Shown one piece after another: positions 1-7,928 of a stretch of 33,860 nt of DNA. The notes beneath the pieces are model-generated. The model was not told the origin of the DNA and did not search any database. It saw only the letters and a list, made by a program, of their open reading frames with translations. Each line of letters starts with the position of its first letter. Position 1 is the stretch's first letter. This DNA comes from an uncultured Oscillospiraceae bacterium. GTDB taxonomy: Bacteria; Bacillota; Clostridia; Oscillospirales; Oscillospiraceae. Position numbers and translations under genes: made by a program. The stretch covers positions 1 to 33,860 of the forward strand of contig CAMVMU010000015.1 in the NCBI GenBank assembly GCA_947168655.1, in the 5' to 3' direction.

Positions 1-1714
1 GGTTCTGGGTGGCCACCAGGTACCGCACCGCTTTGTCGATGCGGCCGTGGGGAGGCCGGTTGCTCAGCTTGGGAGCGGGGATGTCCACGTCCACGGTGAT
101 CTCGTGGTGGAAGCCCAGATGCTCGTCGATGTTGGCGGCGGCCACCTTGCCGGCGGCAATGGCGCGAATGGCGGTAGCGGGGCCGGTGACACAGTCGCCG
201 CCGGCGAACACACTGTCCATATCGCCCACCTGGGAGCTGCTGGCGGCCACGAAGGTGCCCCGCTTGACGGGCACACCGGACTGCTCGAAGCCCTGGATCT
301 CAATGCCCTGGCCAATGGCCACCACGATGATGTCGGCGGGGATGCGGACCTCGTCCAGATCGGCCTTGCCGGGCTTGGGACGACCGGCCTTGTCCGCCTC
401 GCCGATCAGCTGAGGCTGAACGATCAGGGCCGTGGCCAGACCGGTTTCATCGGACTCGATGCGCACGGGAGCGGCCAGCGTCATGATCTCTGCGCCCTCG
501 GCCATGGCGCCCGTCACCTCATCGGGCAGAGCGGTCATGTCGTCGATGCGGCGGCGGTACACACAGGTAACCTTTTCCGCACCCAGGCGGATAGAACTGC
601 GTGTGGCGTCCATGGCCACGTTGCCGCCGCCGATGACCACCACTTTCATGCCGGTGAAATCGGGCATGCGGTCATCGCCGATGGAGCGCAGCATCTCCAC
701 GGCGGAGATGACGTTGCGGCTGTCCTCACCGGGGATGCCGGTCTTTTTATCCTGATGTGCGCCGATGGCGATATACAGGCAATCGTACTCCTTCTGGAGC
801 TGTTCAAAGGTGATGTCCTTGCCCACAGTGACACCGGTATGTACCTCGATGCCGGTAGACAGAATGGAGTTGATCTCCTTGTCCAGCATGTGGCGGGGGA
901 AGCGGTAGGCGGGGATGCCGTAGCGCAGCATGCCGCCCAGCTTGGCTTTCTCTTCGTAGACGGTGACGTTATGTCCCATGAGCGACAGGTAATAGGCGCA
1001 GCTCAGGCCGCTGGGGCCGCCGCCGATGATTGCTACCTTTTTGCCGGTAGCCTCCGCACGGGGCGGATTGGGCACGTCACCCACGTGATCCACCGCATAG
1101 CGCTTCAGGCCGCGAATATTGATGGCGTCGTCGATCATGCGGCGGCGGCACCGGGCCTCGCAGGGGTGTTCACAGATGTAGGCGCAGGCAATGGGGAACG
1201 GGTTGTCCTTGCGGATCAGGCGCACAGCGTCCTCGTTGCGGCCCTCACCAACCAGGGCCATGTAGCCGGGGATATCCACACCGGCGGGGCACATGGTCAC
1301 GCAGGGGACCGGCAGCTGCAATCCGGCCAGGCACCGGTGATGCTGGATGTGCTCCACGTAGTCGTCGCGGAAGCCCTCCAGTCCGTCCACCACAAGCCGG
1401 GCGGCGTCACGACCGATGGCGCAGTCAGCGGTGTTGACAATGGAGCGCGCGGTCTTCTCTATGATGGACAGTGTCTCCATGGTGGCGGTGCCATCCAGCA
1501 CCTTCTCGATGAGGGTGGAAAGCTGTCCCAATCCGATGCGGCAGGGTACGCATTTGCCGCAGGTCTGGGCGTGACACAGACGCAGAAAGCTCAGCGCCAT
1601 ATCCACGGGGCACAGGCCGGGAGGACTGGCGGCAATGCGCCGCTCCACGTCGCGGTAGAGGTTATCCACCACGGTTTGGGCCCTGCTGGGGGTCTTGATG
1701 TCTAATCTGCTCAA
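1..1714 (-). CDS. NuoF C-terminal/GltD-type FAD-dependent oxidoreductase, 3' end outside window
   Basis: This is a cytoplasmic iron-sulfur flavoprotein likely to move electrons between NAD(P)H and a partner; 571 codons are visible and the C-terminus lies off the left edge. I chose the TTG at 1714 because AGGAG (minus strand, about 1725-1729) sits 9-10 bases upstream and the nearer ATG runs into a stop. Residues about 30-110 match the iron-sulfur end of NuoF: CGKC at 52-55, then PCR, with another Cys near 97. The FMN/NADH-binding front of NuoF is absent. A GltD-like cysteine-rich region follows (CVTMCPAG, then CEHPCEARC). Next come an FAD dinucleotide-binding site IIGGGPSG near residue 227, a second nucleotide site VIGGGNVAMD near 360, and the closing FAD motif FAGGDCVTGPATAI. 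The family resembles the small subunit of glutamate synthase and NfnB-type enzymes. The natural electron partner is not in the window, so the exact reaction is unknown. Confidence 0.88.
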   Translation of the reverse strand, partial: MSRLDIKTPSRAQTVVDNLYRDVERRIAASPPGLCPVDMALSFLRLCHAQTCGKCVPCRIGLGQLSTLIEKVLDGTATMETLSIIEKTARSIVNTADCAIGRDAARLVVDGLEGFRDDYVEHIQHHRCLAGLQLPVPCVTMCPAGVDIPGYMALVGEGRNEDAVRLIRKDNPFPIACAYICEHPCEARCRRRMIDDAINIRGLKRYAVDHVGDVPNPPRAEATGKKVAIIGGGPSGLSCAYYLSLMGHNVTVYEEKAKLGGMLRYGIPAYRFPRHMLDKEINSILSTGIEVHTGVTVGKDITFEQLQKEYDCLYIAIGAHQDKKTGIPGEDSRNVISAVEMLRSIGDDRMPDFTGMKVVVIGGGNVAMDATRSSIRLGAEKVTCVYRRRIDDMTALPDEVTGAMAEGAEIMTLAAPVRIESDETGLATALIVQPQLIGEADKAGRPKPGKADLDEVRIPADIIVVAIGQGIEIQGFEQSGVPVKRGTFVAASSSQVGDMDSVFAGGDCVTGPATAIRAIAAGKVAAANIDEHLGFHHEITVDVDIPAPKLSNRPPHGRIDKAVRYLVATQN

Positions 1715-1851
1715 GGGGCCAACATCTCCTTTCGTCCACGTCCGGAAGAGATCCGGCGCAGACAATAATAGTTAATTCTTTAACAAAATATAGAATGACA
1801 CAAACATAGAAGTTAGTCAATGATAATTGCAGAAAATTGTGAGATATTCAT

Positions 1852-1881
1852 AAAAAAACCCGCCCGCGTTCAGCGGGCGGG
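1852..1881 (-). terminator. Intrinsic terminator of trkH
   Basis: A perfect 9-bp stem (1859-1867 with 1873-1881) encloses a 5-base loop. Read on the minus strand, seven T follow (complement of 1852-1858). It lies 18 bases past the trkH stop. Upstream of the flavoprotein gene the rest of 1715-1851 is AT-rich; I found no -35/-10 pair there that I would defend. Confidence 0.9.
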
Positions 1882-1899
1882 GGGGGAGGGAGCAGATAC

Positions 1900-3348
1900 T
1901 TATCTGTCGCGCCAGGTGGCGGGATTCAGCAGCACAAGAAGCGGCAGCAGTTCCAGACGCCCCATCAGCATCTCCAGGGCCAGCACCAGCTTGCTGAGAA
2001 AGGACAGTGCGCTGAAATTAGACATGGGGCCAAGGGCGCCCAGACCGGGACCGACGTTGCCGATGCAGGTCAGGGAGGCCACGAAGGACTCCTGAAATCC
2101 CAGGTTGTCCCAACTGACCACCAGAGCACCGGCGATCAGCACCAGCAGATAGGCGGCCAGGAAGCTGTGGCAGGAGGATACAACGGTTTCGTTGACCACC
2201 TCGCCGTCCATGGTGATGACGGACAGGTGCCGGGGATGGACAATGCGACCCAGCTCCCGGCGGAGACTTTTCAGGTGGATCAGGATGCGGGAAACCTTCA
2301 CGCCGCCTGCGGTGGAGCCTGCACTTGCGCCGATAAACATCAGCATGGCCAGCAGAATCCGGCTGAAGGAGGGCCACAGGGCAAAATCCCGGGTGGCGTA
2401 GCCGGTGGTGGTCATGATGGTGACCACCTGGAAGGACGCATCAGTGATCGACTGCCCCAGCGGCGCGCCGGTTTGGACGCAGAGGTTCAGGCACACCAGA
2501 GCGATGGCGCCCAGAATGAGGCCGGTATAGAGCCGCAGCTCCTCACTGCGCAGAACCTGCTTCCACTGGCCCCGGAGAGCGGCATACAGCAGGGCAAAGT
2601 TCACGCCCGCCAGGAACGTGAATATGGTCACAATCCACACCACGGCAGGAGAGCCGTAGCTGGCAATACTGCTGTTGCGCACAGAGAAGCCGCCGGTGGC
2701 GATGGTGGTAAAAGCGTGGTTCACAGCGTCGAACCAGCTCAATCCCGCGATACGAAGGGCGACGGTTTCTCCCAGGGTCAGTCCCACGTAGATACCGTAG
2801 AGAATCTTGGCGGTCTGGCCAACCTTGGGAACCAGCTTGCTCTTGATGGGGCCGGGGCTCTCCGCCCGCATCAGGTGCACGGCGCCGTCTCCCAGCCGGG
2901 GCATCAGGGCCAGAAACATCACCAGCACGCCCATACCGCCCATCCACTGGGTCTCCGACCGCCAGAACAGCACACCCCGGGGCAGATGCTCCACCTCGGG
3001 GAAAATGGTTGCGCCGGTGGTGGTGAGGCCGGAGATGGTCTCGAACAGGGCGTCCACGTAGTGGGGGATGGCGCCGCTGATCACATAGGGCAGCGCGCCG
3101 AATGCGGAAAGACCCAGCCACGCCACGGCAACGGACAGATAGCCGTCCCGCCCCTGCATCTGATCCCTGTTGCCGGTCCGCAGCCGGGAGAGACAGAAAC
3201 CGAGTACGGCACAGGCCAGAGAGACAATGGCAAAGCTGCTCCATGCACTCTCCCCGTAGTACAGGGAGATCCCCGTGGGCAGCAGCAGTCCGCCGGCCTC
3301 CACCAGCAGGATGTATCCCAGTATTTTGAAAATCAGACGAAAATTCAT
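1900..3348 (-). CDS. trkH: TrkH-family potassium uptake channel subunit
   Basis: This is an integral membrane K+ (or K+/Na+) translocating subunit of 482 residues, the usual TrkH length. Four imperfectly repeated membrane-pore-membrane units can be read, with selectivity-filter segments TTTGAT, TIATGGFS, TTTGYA and GNVGPGL. The glycine expected in each filter is present. The start ATG at 3348 is preceded by GAGAGGAAA. TrkH/KtrB proteins normally work with a cytoplasmic NAD- or nucleotide-binding TrkA/KtrA ring; no such gene is in the window, so it must lie elsewhere. The gene is monocistronic here: a strong promoter at 3385-3414 and an intrinsic terminator directly after the stop. The ending NPATWRDR is typical of TrkH. 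Confidence 0.95.
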   Translation of the reverse strand: MNFRLIFKILGYILLVEAGGLLLPTGISLYYGESAWSSFAIVSLACAVLGFCLSRLRTGNRDQMQGRDGYLSVAVAWLGLSAFGALPYVISGAIPHYVDALFETISGLTTTGATIFPEVEHLPRGVLFWRSETQWMGGMGVLVMFLALMPRLGDGAVHLMRAESPGPIKSKLVPKVGQTAKILYGIYVGLTLGETVALRIAGLSWFDAVNHAFTTIATGGFSVRNSSIASYGSPAVVWIVTIFTFLAGVNFALLYAALRGQWKQVLRSEELRLYTGLILGAIALVCLNLCVQTGAPLGQSITDASFQVVTIMTTTGYATRDFALWPSFSRILLAMLMFIGASAGSTAGGVKVSRILIHLKSLRRELGRIVHPRHLSVITMDGEVVNETVVSSCHSFLAAYLLVLIAGALVVSWDNLGFQESFVASLTCIGNVGPGLGALGPMSNFSALSFLSKLVLALEMLMGRLELLPLLVLLNPATWRDR

Positions 3349-3384
3349 GGCATTTCCTCTCCGCTGAATAATACCTCATTCTGC

Positions 3385-3414
3385 ATTATAGCCCCCCTGC
3401 CGGGAACCTGTCAA
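3385..3414 (-). promoter_or_regulatory. Consensus promoter of trkH
   Basis: On the minus strand TTGACA (3409-3414) and TATAAT (3385-3390) are separated by 18 bases, and the -10 box lies about 37 bases before the trkH start. Both hexamers are exact vegetative-sigma consensus. Confidence 0.85.
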
Positions 3415-3445
3415 GAACCGGACTTCCGGGCCGGAAAACCCGGTG

Positions 3446-3474
3446 TTTACATTGAACGCCCGGGACGATATAAT
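3446..3474 (+). promoter_or_regulatory. Promoter of the SLOG gene
   Basis: TTTACA (3446-3451) and TATAAT (3469-3474) are spaced 17 bases apart, and the -10 lies 30 bases before the ATG. This promoter diverges from the trkH promoter. Confidence 0.85.
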
Positions 3475-3504
3475 GGGTAAACAAAAAGGGGAGGTGATGG
3501 GAGG

Positions 3505-4011
3505 ATGCGGGGAAGACCGGTAACGTGCTGCTTCAGCGGCTACCGACCGGAGAAGCTGCCCTGGGGCGCGGAAGAAAACGATCCCCGGTGCGCCGCGCTG
3601 AAGCGCCGGCTGCGCCACGCCATCCAGGCCGCAGTGGACGAAGGGTACTGCCACTTTATCTGCGGCATGGCCCGCGGCGTGGATCTCTACTGCTGCGAGA
3701 TCCTGCTGGAGCTGCGGGATGAATACCCCATTACCGTAGAGGCTGCCATCCCCTGCCTCACCCAGGCGGAGACGTGGAGTGCAGCCGAGCGGGAGCGGTA
3801 TGACCGCCTGGTGGCCGCGTGTGACGTGGAGACTGTGGTGCAGGAGAACTACACCCCCGGCTGTATGCAGCGGCGCAACCGCTACATGGTGGATCACGCC
3901 TCACTGCTCATCGCCGTGTTCGACGGACAGGAGGGCGGCACCCGCGCCACCATTCAGTACGCCCTGGAGCGGGGACTGGATATCGTGGACATCCCCCCGG
4001 TGCTGGAATAA
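3505..4011 (+). CDS. SLOG-family (DUF1273/YpsA-like) nucleotide-binding protein
   Basis: A 168-residue cytoplasmic protein of the SLOG superfamily, a Rossmann-like fold related to lysine decarboxylase-like and DprA proteins that is thought to bind nucleotide or ADP-ribose-type ligands. Seen: the N-terminal CFSGYRPEKL signature, GMARGVD near residue 50, a Cys/Tyr-rich middle, and GGTRATIQYA near the C-terminus, all as in YpsA/DUF1273. The ATG at 3505 has GGGGAGG ten bases upstream; an ATG at 3497 is out of frame. It is a single-gene unit with its own promoter and terminator. Bacillus YpsA has been linked to cell-division and stress phenotypes, but the molecular role is unsettled, so no specific function is claimed. 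Confidence 0.9.
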   Translation: MRGRPVTCCFSGYRPEKLPWGAEENDPRCAALKRRLRHAIQAAVDEGYCHFICGMARGVDLYCCEILLELRDEYPITVEAAIPCLTQAETWSAAERERYDRLVAACDVETVVQENYTPGCMQRRNRYMVDHASLLIAVFDGQEGGTRATIQYALERGLDIVDIPPVLE

Positions 4012-4020
4012 GGAACCGTA

Positions 4021-4045
4021 GGCCGCCCGTGACGGGCGGCCTTTT
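4021..4045 (+). terminator. Intrinsic terminator of the SLOG gene
   Basis: A perfect 9-bp GC-rich stem (4021-4029 with 4033-4041) with a TGA loop is followed by TTTT, ten bases after the stop codon. Confidence 0.85.
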
Positions 4046-4060
4046 CCATGCCCGGCCCGC

Positions 4061-4089
4061 TTGACGCAAACGCCGCGAAGGGTTACAAT
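4061..4089 (+). promoter_or_regulatory. Promoter of htpG
   Basis: TTGACG (4061-4066), a 17-base spacer and TACAAT (4084-4089) lie 39 bases before the htpG ATG. I see no CIRCE inverted repeat beside it, so HrcA control is not suggested. Confidence 0.8.
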
Positions 4090-4127
4090 AGCCCGGAGCG
4101 AAAAAAACGCAAAGGAGACGATTTTTC

Positions 4128-6014
4128 ATGAGAAAGAAAGCATTCAAAGCGGAATCCAAACGGCTGCTGGATCTGATGATCAACTCCATCTACACCCACA
4201 GGGAGATCTTCCTGCGGGAGATCATCTCCAACGCCTCGGACGCCATCGATAAGCTGTGCTATCTGAGCCTGACCGATGACAAGGTGGGTCTGAGCCGGGA
4301 CGATTTTCAGATCACCCTGACCCTGGACAAGGACAATGGAACCCTCACCGTCAGCGACAACGGTATCGGCATGAGCGACACGGAACTGGAGAACAACCTG
4401 GGCGTCATCGCCAACAGCGGCTCGCTGAAGTTCCGCCAGGAGCTGGACGAGGCCGCCCAGAGTGAGACGGACATCATCGGCCAGTTTGGCGTGGGCTTCT
4501 ACTCCGCCTTTATGGTGGCCGACCACATCACCGTGGTGACGAAGAAGTACGGCGAGGAGCAGGCCTGGCGCTGGGAGTCCTCCGGCGTGGACGGCTACAC
4601 CGTGGAGCCCTGCGAAAAGGACACCGTTGGCACCGACGTCATCATGCACATCAAGGCCGACGGGGAGGAAAAGGACGAGTTCAGCCGGTATCTCCGTGAG
4701 TACACCATCCGCGAACTGGTGAAGAAATACAGCGACTATATCCGCTTCCCTATCCGCATGCGGATGCCCCATTCCGTGAAGAAGGAAGGTACCCCCGATG
4801 ACAAGCCGGAGTACGAGACCGTCTATGAGCTGGAGACCCTCAACTCCATGGTGCCACTGTGGCAGCGGAAGAAGAGCGAGGTGTCCAAGGAGGAGTACGA
4901 CAAGTTCTATCAGGAGCGCTTCGGCGAGTTCGCACCGCCCCAGTCGGTGATCACCGTGTCGGCGGAGGGCGCCGTGACCTATAAGGCGCTGTTGTTCATC
5001 CCCTCCAAAATGCCCGGCTTCTACGGCACCGATGAGTTCCAGCCGGGACTGCAGCTCTACAGCTCCGGCGTCATGATCATGGACAAGTGCGCCGATCTGC
5101 TGACAGAGCCGTTCAACTTCGTCCGCGGCGTGGTGGAGTCTCCGGATTTGAGCCTGAATATCAGCCGCGAGCTGCTGCAGCATGACCGCCAGCTGAAGAT
5201 CATCTGCTCCAATCTGGAGAAGAAGATCAAGGCCGAGCTGGAGCGGATGCTCCGGGACGAGCGGGAGGAGTACGAGAAGTTCTACCGCAACTTCGGCCGC
5301 CAGCTGAAGATCAGCGCCATCAACGAATACGGCGCCCGGAAAGAGCAGCTTCAGGACCTGCTGCTGTTCTACTCCTCCAGTGAGAAGAAGCTGGTCACGC
5401 TGGGCGAGTACGCAGACCGGATGAAGCCGGACCAGAAGTACATCTACTATGTCCCCGGCGACAATGTGGACGCTATCGACCGCATGCCCCAGACGGAGCT
5501 GCTGAAGGATCATGAGATGGAGATCCTTTACTTCACCGACCGGCCCGACGAGTTCGTGGCCGACATGTTCCGCACCTATCGGGACAAGCCGTTCCGCTCT
5601 GCCGTAGACGGCGACCTGGAGCTGCCCGGTGAGGAAAAGAAGGAGGAGACCGGAGACTATCAGGAGGATTTCGCGTTCATCAAGGAGACTCTGGGCGACA
5701 AGGTGACGGAAGTGAAGGCATCTACCCGGCTGAAGACCCACCCGGTGTGCCTCTCCAGCGGCCAGGGCATCACCTTTGAAATGGAAAAGTACTTTACAGC
5801 CGTCCAGCCGGATCTGGGCATGAAGGCCCAGCGGATCCTGGAGATCAACGTGGATCACCCTGCCTTCGTGACGCTGCGCACCACCCGCATCACCGACCCG
5901 GAGAAGGCGAAGAAGTATGCCCAGATCCTCTACAATCAGGCCCTGCTGATCGCGGGACTGCCCATCGACGATCCAAGCGGCTATACCGACCTGCTGTGCA
6001 GCCTCTGGAAGTGA
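4128..6014 (+). CDS. htpG: Molecular chaperone HtpG (bacterial Hsp90)
   Basis: An ATP-dependent dimeric cytosolic chaperone of 628 residues, the normal HtpG size. The N-terminal GHKL ATPase domain shows IISNASDAIDKL with the ATP/Mg-binding Asn at residue 35 as in other HtpG proteins, SDNGIGM with Asp77, and GQFGVGFYSAFMV at the lid. The middle domain contains the FIPSK and YSSGVMIMD segments and the FVRGVVESPDLSLNISRE stretch carrying the catalytic-loop Arg. The C-terminal dimerisation domain follows. AAGGAGA lies about 11 bases before the ATG. The tocopherol-cyclase-like gene starts 10 bases downstream, so the two are probably co-transcribed. Confidence 0.97.
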   Translation: MRKKAFKAESKRLLDLMINSIYTHREIFLREIISNASDAIDKLCYLSLTDDKVGLSRDDFQITLTLDKDNGTLTVSDNGIGMSDTELENNLGVIANSGSLKFRQELDEAAQSETDIIGQFGVGFYSAFMVADHITVVTKKYGEEQAWRWESSGVDGYTVEPCEKDTVGTDVIMHIKADGEEKDEFSRYLREYTIRELVKKYSDYIRFPIRMRMPHSVKKEGTPDDKPEYETVYELETLNSMVPLWQRKKSEVSKEEYDKFYQERFGEFAPPQSVITVSAEGAVTYKALLFIPSKMPGFYGTDEFQPGLQLYSSGVMIMDKCADLLTEPFNFVRGVVESPDLSLNISRELLQHDRQLKIICSNLEKKIKAELERMLRDEREEYEKFYRNFGRQLKISAINEYGARKEQLQDLLLFYSSSEKKLVTLGEYADRMKPDQKYIYYVPGDNVDAIDRMPQTELLKDHEMEILYFTDRPDEFVADMFRTYRDKPFRSAVDGDLELPGEEKKEETGDYQEDFAFIKETLGDKVTEVKASTRLKTHPVCLSSGQGITFEMEKYFTAVQPDLGMKAQRILEINVDHPAFVTLRTTRITDPEKAKKYAQILYNQALLIAGLPIDDPSGYTDLLCSLWK

Positions 6015-6024
6015 GAGGGAAAAT

Positions 6025-7146
6025 ATGTTCAACAAGCACGATATCTCCCGCGACGCATGCCAGCTCTTCGGCGAGCAGGCCCACTGCGGCTATGACTGGT
6101 GGTGGCACTCCTTCACGGGTCACCACGCCGTGACAGGGGAGGAGAAGGCGTTTTTCATTGAGTTCTTCCTCTGCAATCCCGCTCTGGGCGGTGACAAGCC
6201 GGTGTTCGGCCAGCTGCCGGAGAACAGAGAGAATGGCGTGAAGCCATCGTATCTCATGGTGAAGGTTGGGTCATGGGGCGCCGACGCCGCCCAGCTCCAC
6301 CGCTTTTTTGGCTGGAACGAGACCAAGGTGGAGTGGGGCGTGCCCTTTGCCGTGTCCGCCGCTGACTGTTCTGTCACCGAGACGGAGACCAAGGGCGCCA
6401 TCTGCGTTTCGCCGGAGGAAGCCGCCGCCCATCCGGAGTGGATGTGTGAGAGCGGCTCCATGAGCTGGGATCTGAAGATCGACAAGCAGATCGCCTTCAA
6501 CGTGGGCTACGGTGCCGACAAGCCCATGCGGGAGGTTCAGGCATTTGAGATGTTCTGGCACGCCGAGGGCATGAAATCCGCCTATTCCGGCACGGTGACG
6601 TGGAATGGCCAGCCTTATATCATTACACCGGAAACCTCCTACGGCTATGCCGACAAGAACTGGGGCAAGGACTTCACCTCCCCCTGGGTGTGGATCAGCT
6701 CCTGTAACCTCACCAGCGAGCTGACGGGCAAAAAGCTCACCGACAGTGTCTTTGACATCGGCGGCGGACGGCCCAAGGTGGGCCATCTGGCGCTGCCGCG
6801 AAAGCTGCTCTCGGCCTTCTGGTACGAGGGCACGCCCTATGAGTTCAACTTCTCCAAGGTCTGGACCCACACCCATACTGAGTTCGAGTGCCACGAAACG
6901 GAAACGCAGATCGTATGGCACGTGGAGCAGACCAACCGTCACGACCGCATGGTGACGGACCTCACCTGTGAAAAAGCGGACATGCTGCTGGTGAATTACG
7001 AGGCGCCCAACGGGGAGAAGCGCCACAACCGCCTGTGGAACGGCGGCAATGGCCGGGGCACGGTGGAGCTTTACCACAATGGTGAGCTGGTGGACCGCAT
7101 CCATGTGGAGAACGCCGGCTGCGAGTATGGGGAGTACAGCGAGTGA
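6025..7146 (+). CDS. Tocopherol cyclase-like family protein
   Basis: A 373-residue protein with no signal peptide or obvious membrane segment. It matches the tocopherol cyclase-like family by its N-terminal WWWHSFTG stretch, the IITPETSYGYADKNWGKDF region (the plant/cyanobacterial counterpart carries a similar K/D-NWG motif), and the nearby tryptophan-rich WVWISS. In plants and cyanobacteria the family closes the chromanol ring of vitamin E; anaerobic Firmicutes do not make tocopherol, so that reaction should not be assumed. A lipid- or quinone-like ligand is possible. The start is supported by GAGAGGG five bases upstream of the ATG. It lies 10 bases after htpG and is probably read from the htpG promoter. 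Confidence 0.8.
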   Translation: MFNKHDISRDACQLFGEQAHCGYDWWWHSFTGHHAVTGEEKAFFIEFFLCNPALGGDKPVFGQLPENRENGVKPSYLMVKVGSWGADAAQLHRFFGWNETKVEWGVPFAVSAADCSVTETETKGAICVSPEEAAAHPEWMCESGSMSWDLKIDKQIAFNVGYGADKPMREVQAFEMFWHAEGMKSAYSGTVTWNGQPYIITPETSYGYADKNWGKDFTSPWVWISSCNLTSELTGKKLTDSVFDIGGGRPKVGHLALPRKLLSAFWYEGTPYEFNFSKVWTHTHTEFECHETETQIVWHVEQTNRHDRMVTDLTCEKADMLLVNYEAPNGEKRHNRLWNGGNGRGTVELYHNGELVDRIHVENAGCEYGEYSE

Positions 7147-7175
7147 CGTGTATTTCACGCAGTGCTGAAATGACG

Positions 7176-7215
7176 AAGAAACCTCTTTTGTCTGCCAGGA
7201 CAAAAGAGGTTTCTT
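7176..7215. terminator. Perfect 17-bp inverted repeat, bidirectional terminator candidate
   Basis: The arms 7176-7192 and 7199-7215 are exact complements around a 6-base loop. It lies between two convergent genes, the cyclase-like gene on plus and the crystallin-J1-like gene on minus. The arms end in T-rich stretches on both strands rather than a long U tract, so efficiency is uncertain. Confidence 0.7.
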
Positions 7216-7244
7216 TGATGGACAAAGATTGCTATTATAACAAA

Positions 7245-7610
7245 TCAAAGGAAATCGTTAGATTTCGTAACATCACCGCCAAACTCCCTTATGACTTCAA
7301 TCAATCCAATTATATGACTGTTGAAAGTCGGCAGTTCTTCAGCAGGAATCCACAGTTCCTGATGCACATGATTGCCAACAGTATGAACATCAAATTGCCC
7401 GATGTATTCGTCATCCAAGGTGAACCGTGTTACATAGCCTTTTCCATCGCCTGTTTTGGTGTTCCATTTCTCTGCTATCTCGCATGCGTATTCTTCATTC
7501 AATACAGGATAAAAGATGGGTTGCTCAGGGAGTCTTGGAGGAAACTCCTTATAATTGCTCTGCTTTATCAAATTCAGTTCGGTTGTACCAACGGGTCTAA
7601 AAAGAATCAT
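7245..7610 (-). CDS. Small 'ADP-ribosylation/crystallin J1'-type protein of unknown function
   Basis: A 121-residue soluble protein. The sequence pattern FRPVG..EL.LI, FPPRLPEQPIFYPVLNEEYA, YVTRF and then WIPAEEL..FN.HI.G.IEVI is that of a small bacterial family commonly labelled ADP-ribosylation/crystallin J1. That label is inherited and no enzymatic activity is shown; the protein lacks the long ADP-ribosylglycohydrolase domain. AGGTGA lies about five bases upstream of the ATG at 7610. The coding region is visibly AT-richer than its neighbours and lies just beyond the 3' end of tRNA-Ser, so it may have been acquired. It converges on the cyclase-like gene across the 17-bp inverted repeat. Confidence 0.8.
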   Translation of the reverse strand: MILFRPVGTTELNLIKQSNYKEFPPRLPEQPIFYPVLNEEYACEIAEKWNTKTGDGKGYVTRFTLDDEYIGQFDVHTVGNHVHQELWIPAEELPTFNSHIIGLIEVIREFGGDVTKSNDFL

Positions 7611-7645
7611 TTAGTTCACCTACTTCGTTTTCTTATCAAGATTGT

Positions 7646-7680
7646 AAAAAGGGTTGCTATCTTTGTCAAGATAGCAACCC
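7646..7680 (-). terminator. Intrinsic terminator downstream of tRNA-Ser
   Basis: A perfect 13-bp stem (7651-7663 with 7668-7680) with a 4-base loop is followed by five T on the minus strand (complement of 7646-7650). It begins five bases beyond the encoded CCA of the tRNA. Confidence 0.9.
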
Positions 7681-7685
7681 TTTTC

Positions 7686-7777
7686 TGGCGCAGTGGGAGG
7701 GATTTGAACCCTCGTGGCGCTTTTGACGCCAACACGATTTCCAGTCGTGCTCGTTATGACCACTTCGATACCACTGC
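7686..7777 (-). tRNA. tRNA-Ser, anticodon GGA
   Basis: A class II tRNA of 92 bases. The acceptor stem is GCAGTGG/CCACTGC (7771-7777 with 7690-7696), followed by discriminator G and an encoded CCA (7686-7688). The anticodon arm is CACGA-CTGGAAA-TCGTG, with anticodon GGA at 7740-7742, reading UCC and UCU. The long variable arm (TGGCG paired with CGCCA) identifies a serine tRNA, and the T arm is GAGGG-TTCAAAT-CCCTC. It is transcribed alone, with its own terminator. Confidence 0.97.
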
Positions 7778-7867
7778 AGATATGCACTTGTTGCCGCGTG
7801 GGTCAACACAGCATTGGTTATTATATCAAATATCCGCCGCTTGTCAAGAAAAAATCGCAAAAGATGC

Positions 7868-7907
7868 GAAAAATTTGGAAGCCGCCCTGCAAAGACGCAG
7901 GGCGGCT
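7868..7907 (-). terminator. Probable terminator of the small membrane-protein gene
   Basis: An 11-bp perfect stem (7880-7890 with 7897-7907) lies 21 bases past the stop. On the minus strand the sequence after it reads TCCAAATTTTTC, so the T run is offset by several bases. Confidence 0.65.
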
Positions 7908-7928
7908 CCTCTGCTGGGCAGGGGGTGA

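Noticed and set aside
47..1705. A 552-codon plus-strand open frame over the flavoprotein gene
   Set aside because: It is the complement of the real minus-strand gene, which has all NuoF/GltD motifs; the plus-strand product is low-complexity and has no supporting start signal.
4046..4127. A CIRCE-type heat-shock operator before htpG
   Set aside because: No TTAGCACTC-N9-GAGTGCTAA-like dyad is present in the upstream region.
4083..6035. A 650-codon minus-strand open frame covering htpG
   Set aside because: Shadow of htpG; Leu/His/Val-rich product with no recognisable domain.
7176..7680. The two perfect inverted repeats as ends of a mobile element
   Set aside because: The arms of the two repeats are unrelated in sequence, each folds on itself next to a gene end, and no transposase is between them; terminators explain them better.
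7143..7928. A 261-codon plus-strand frame running through the crystallin-J1-type gene and tRNA-Ser
   Set aside because: It reads across a terminator hairpin, an antisense gene and a tRNA; not a real coding region.
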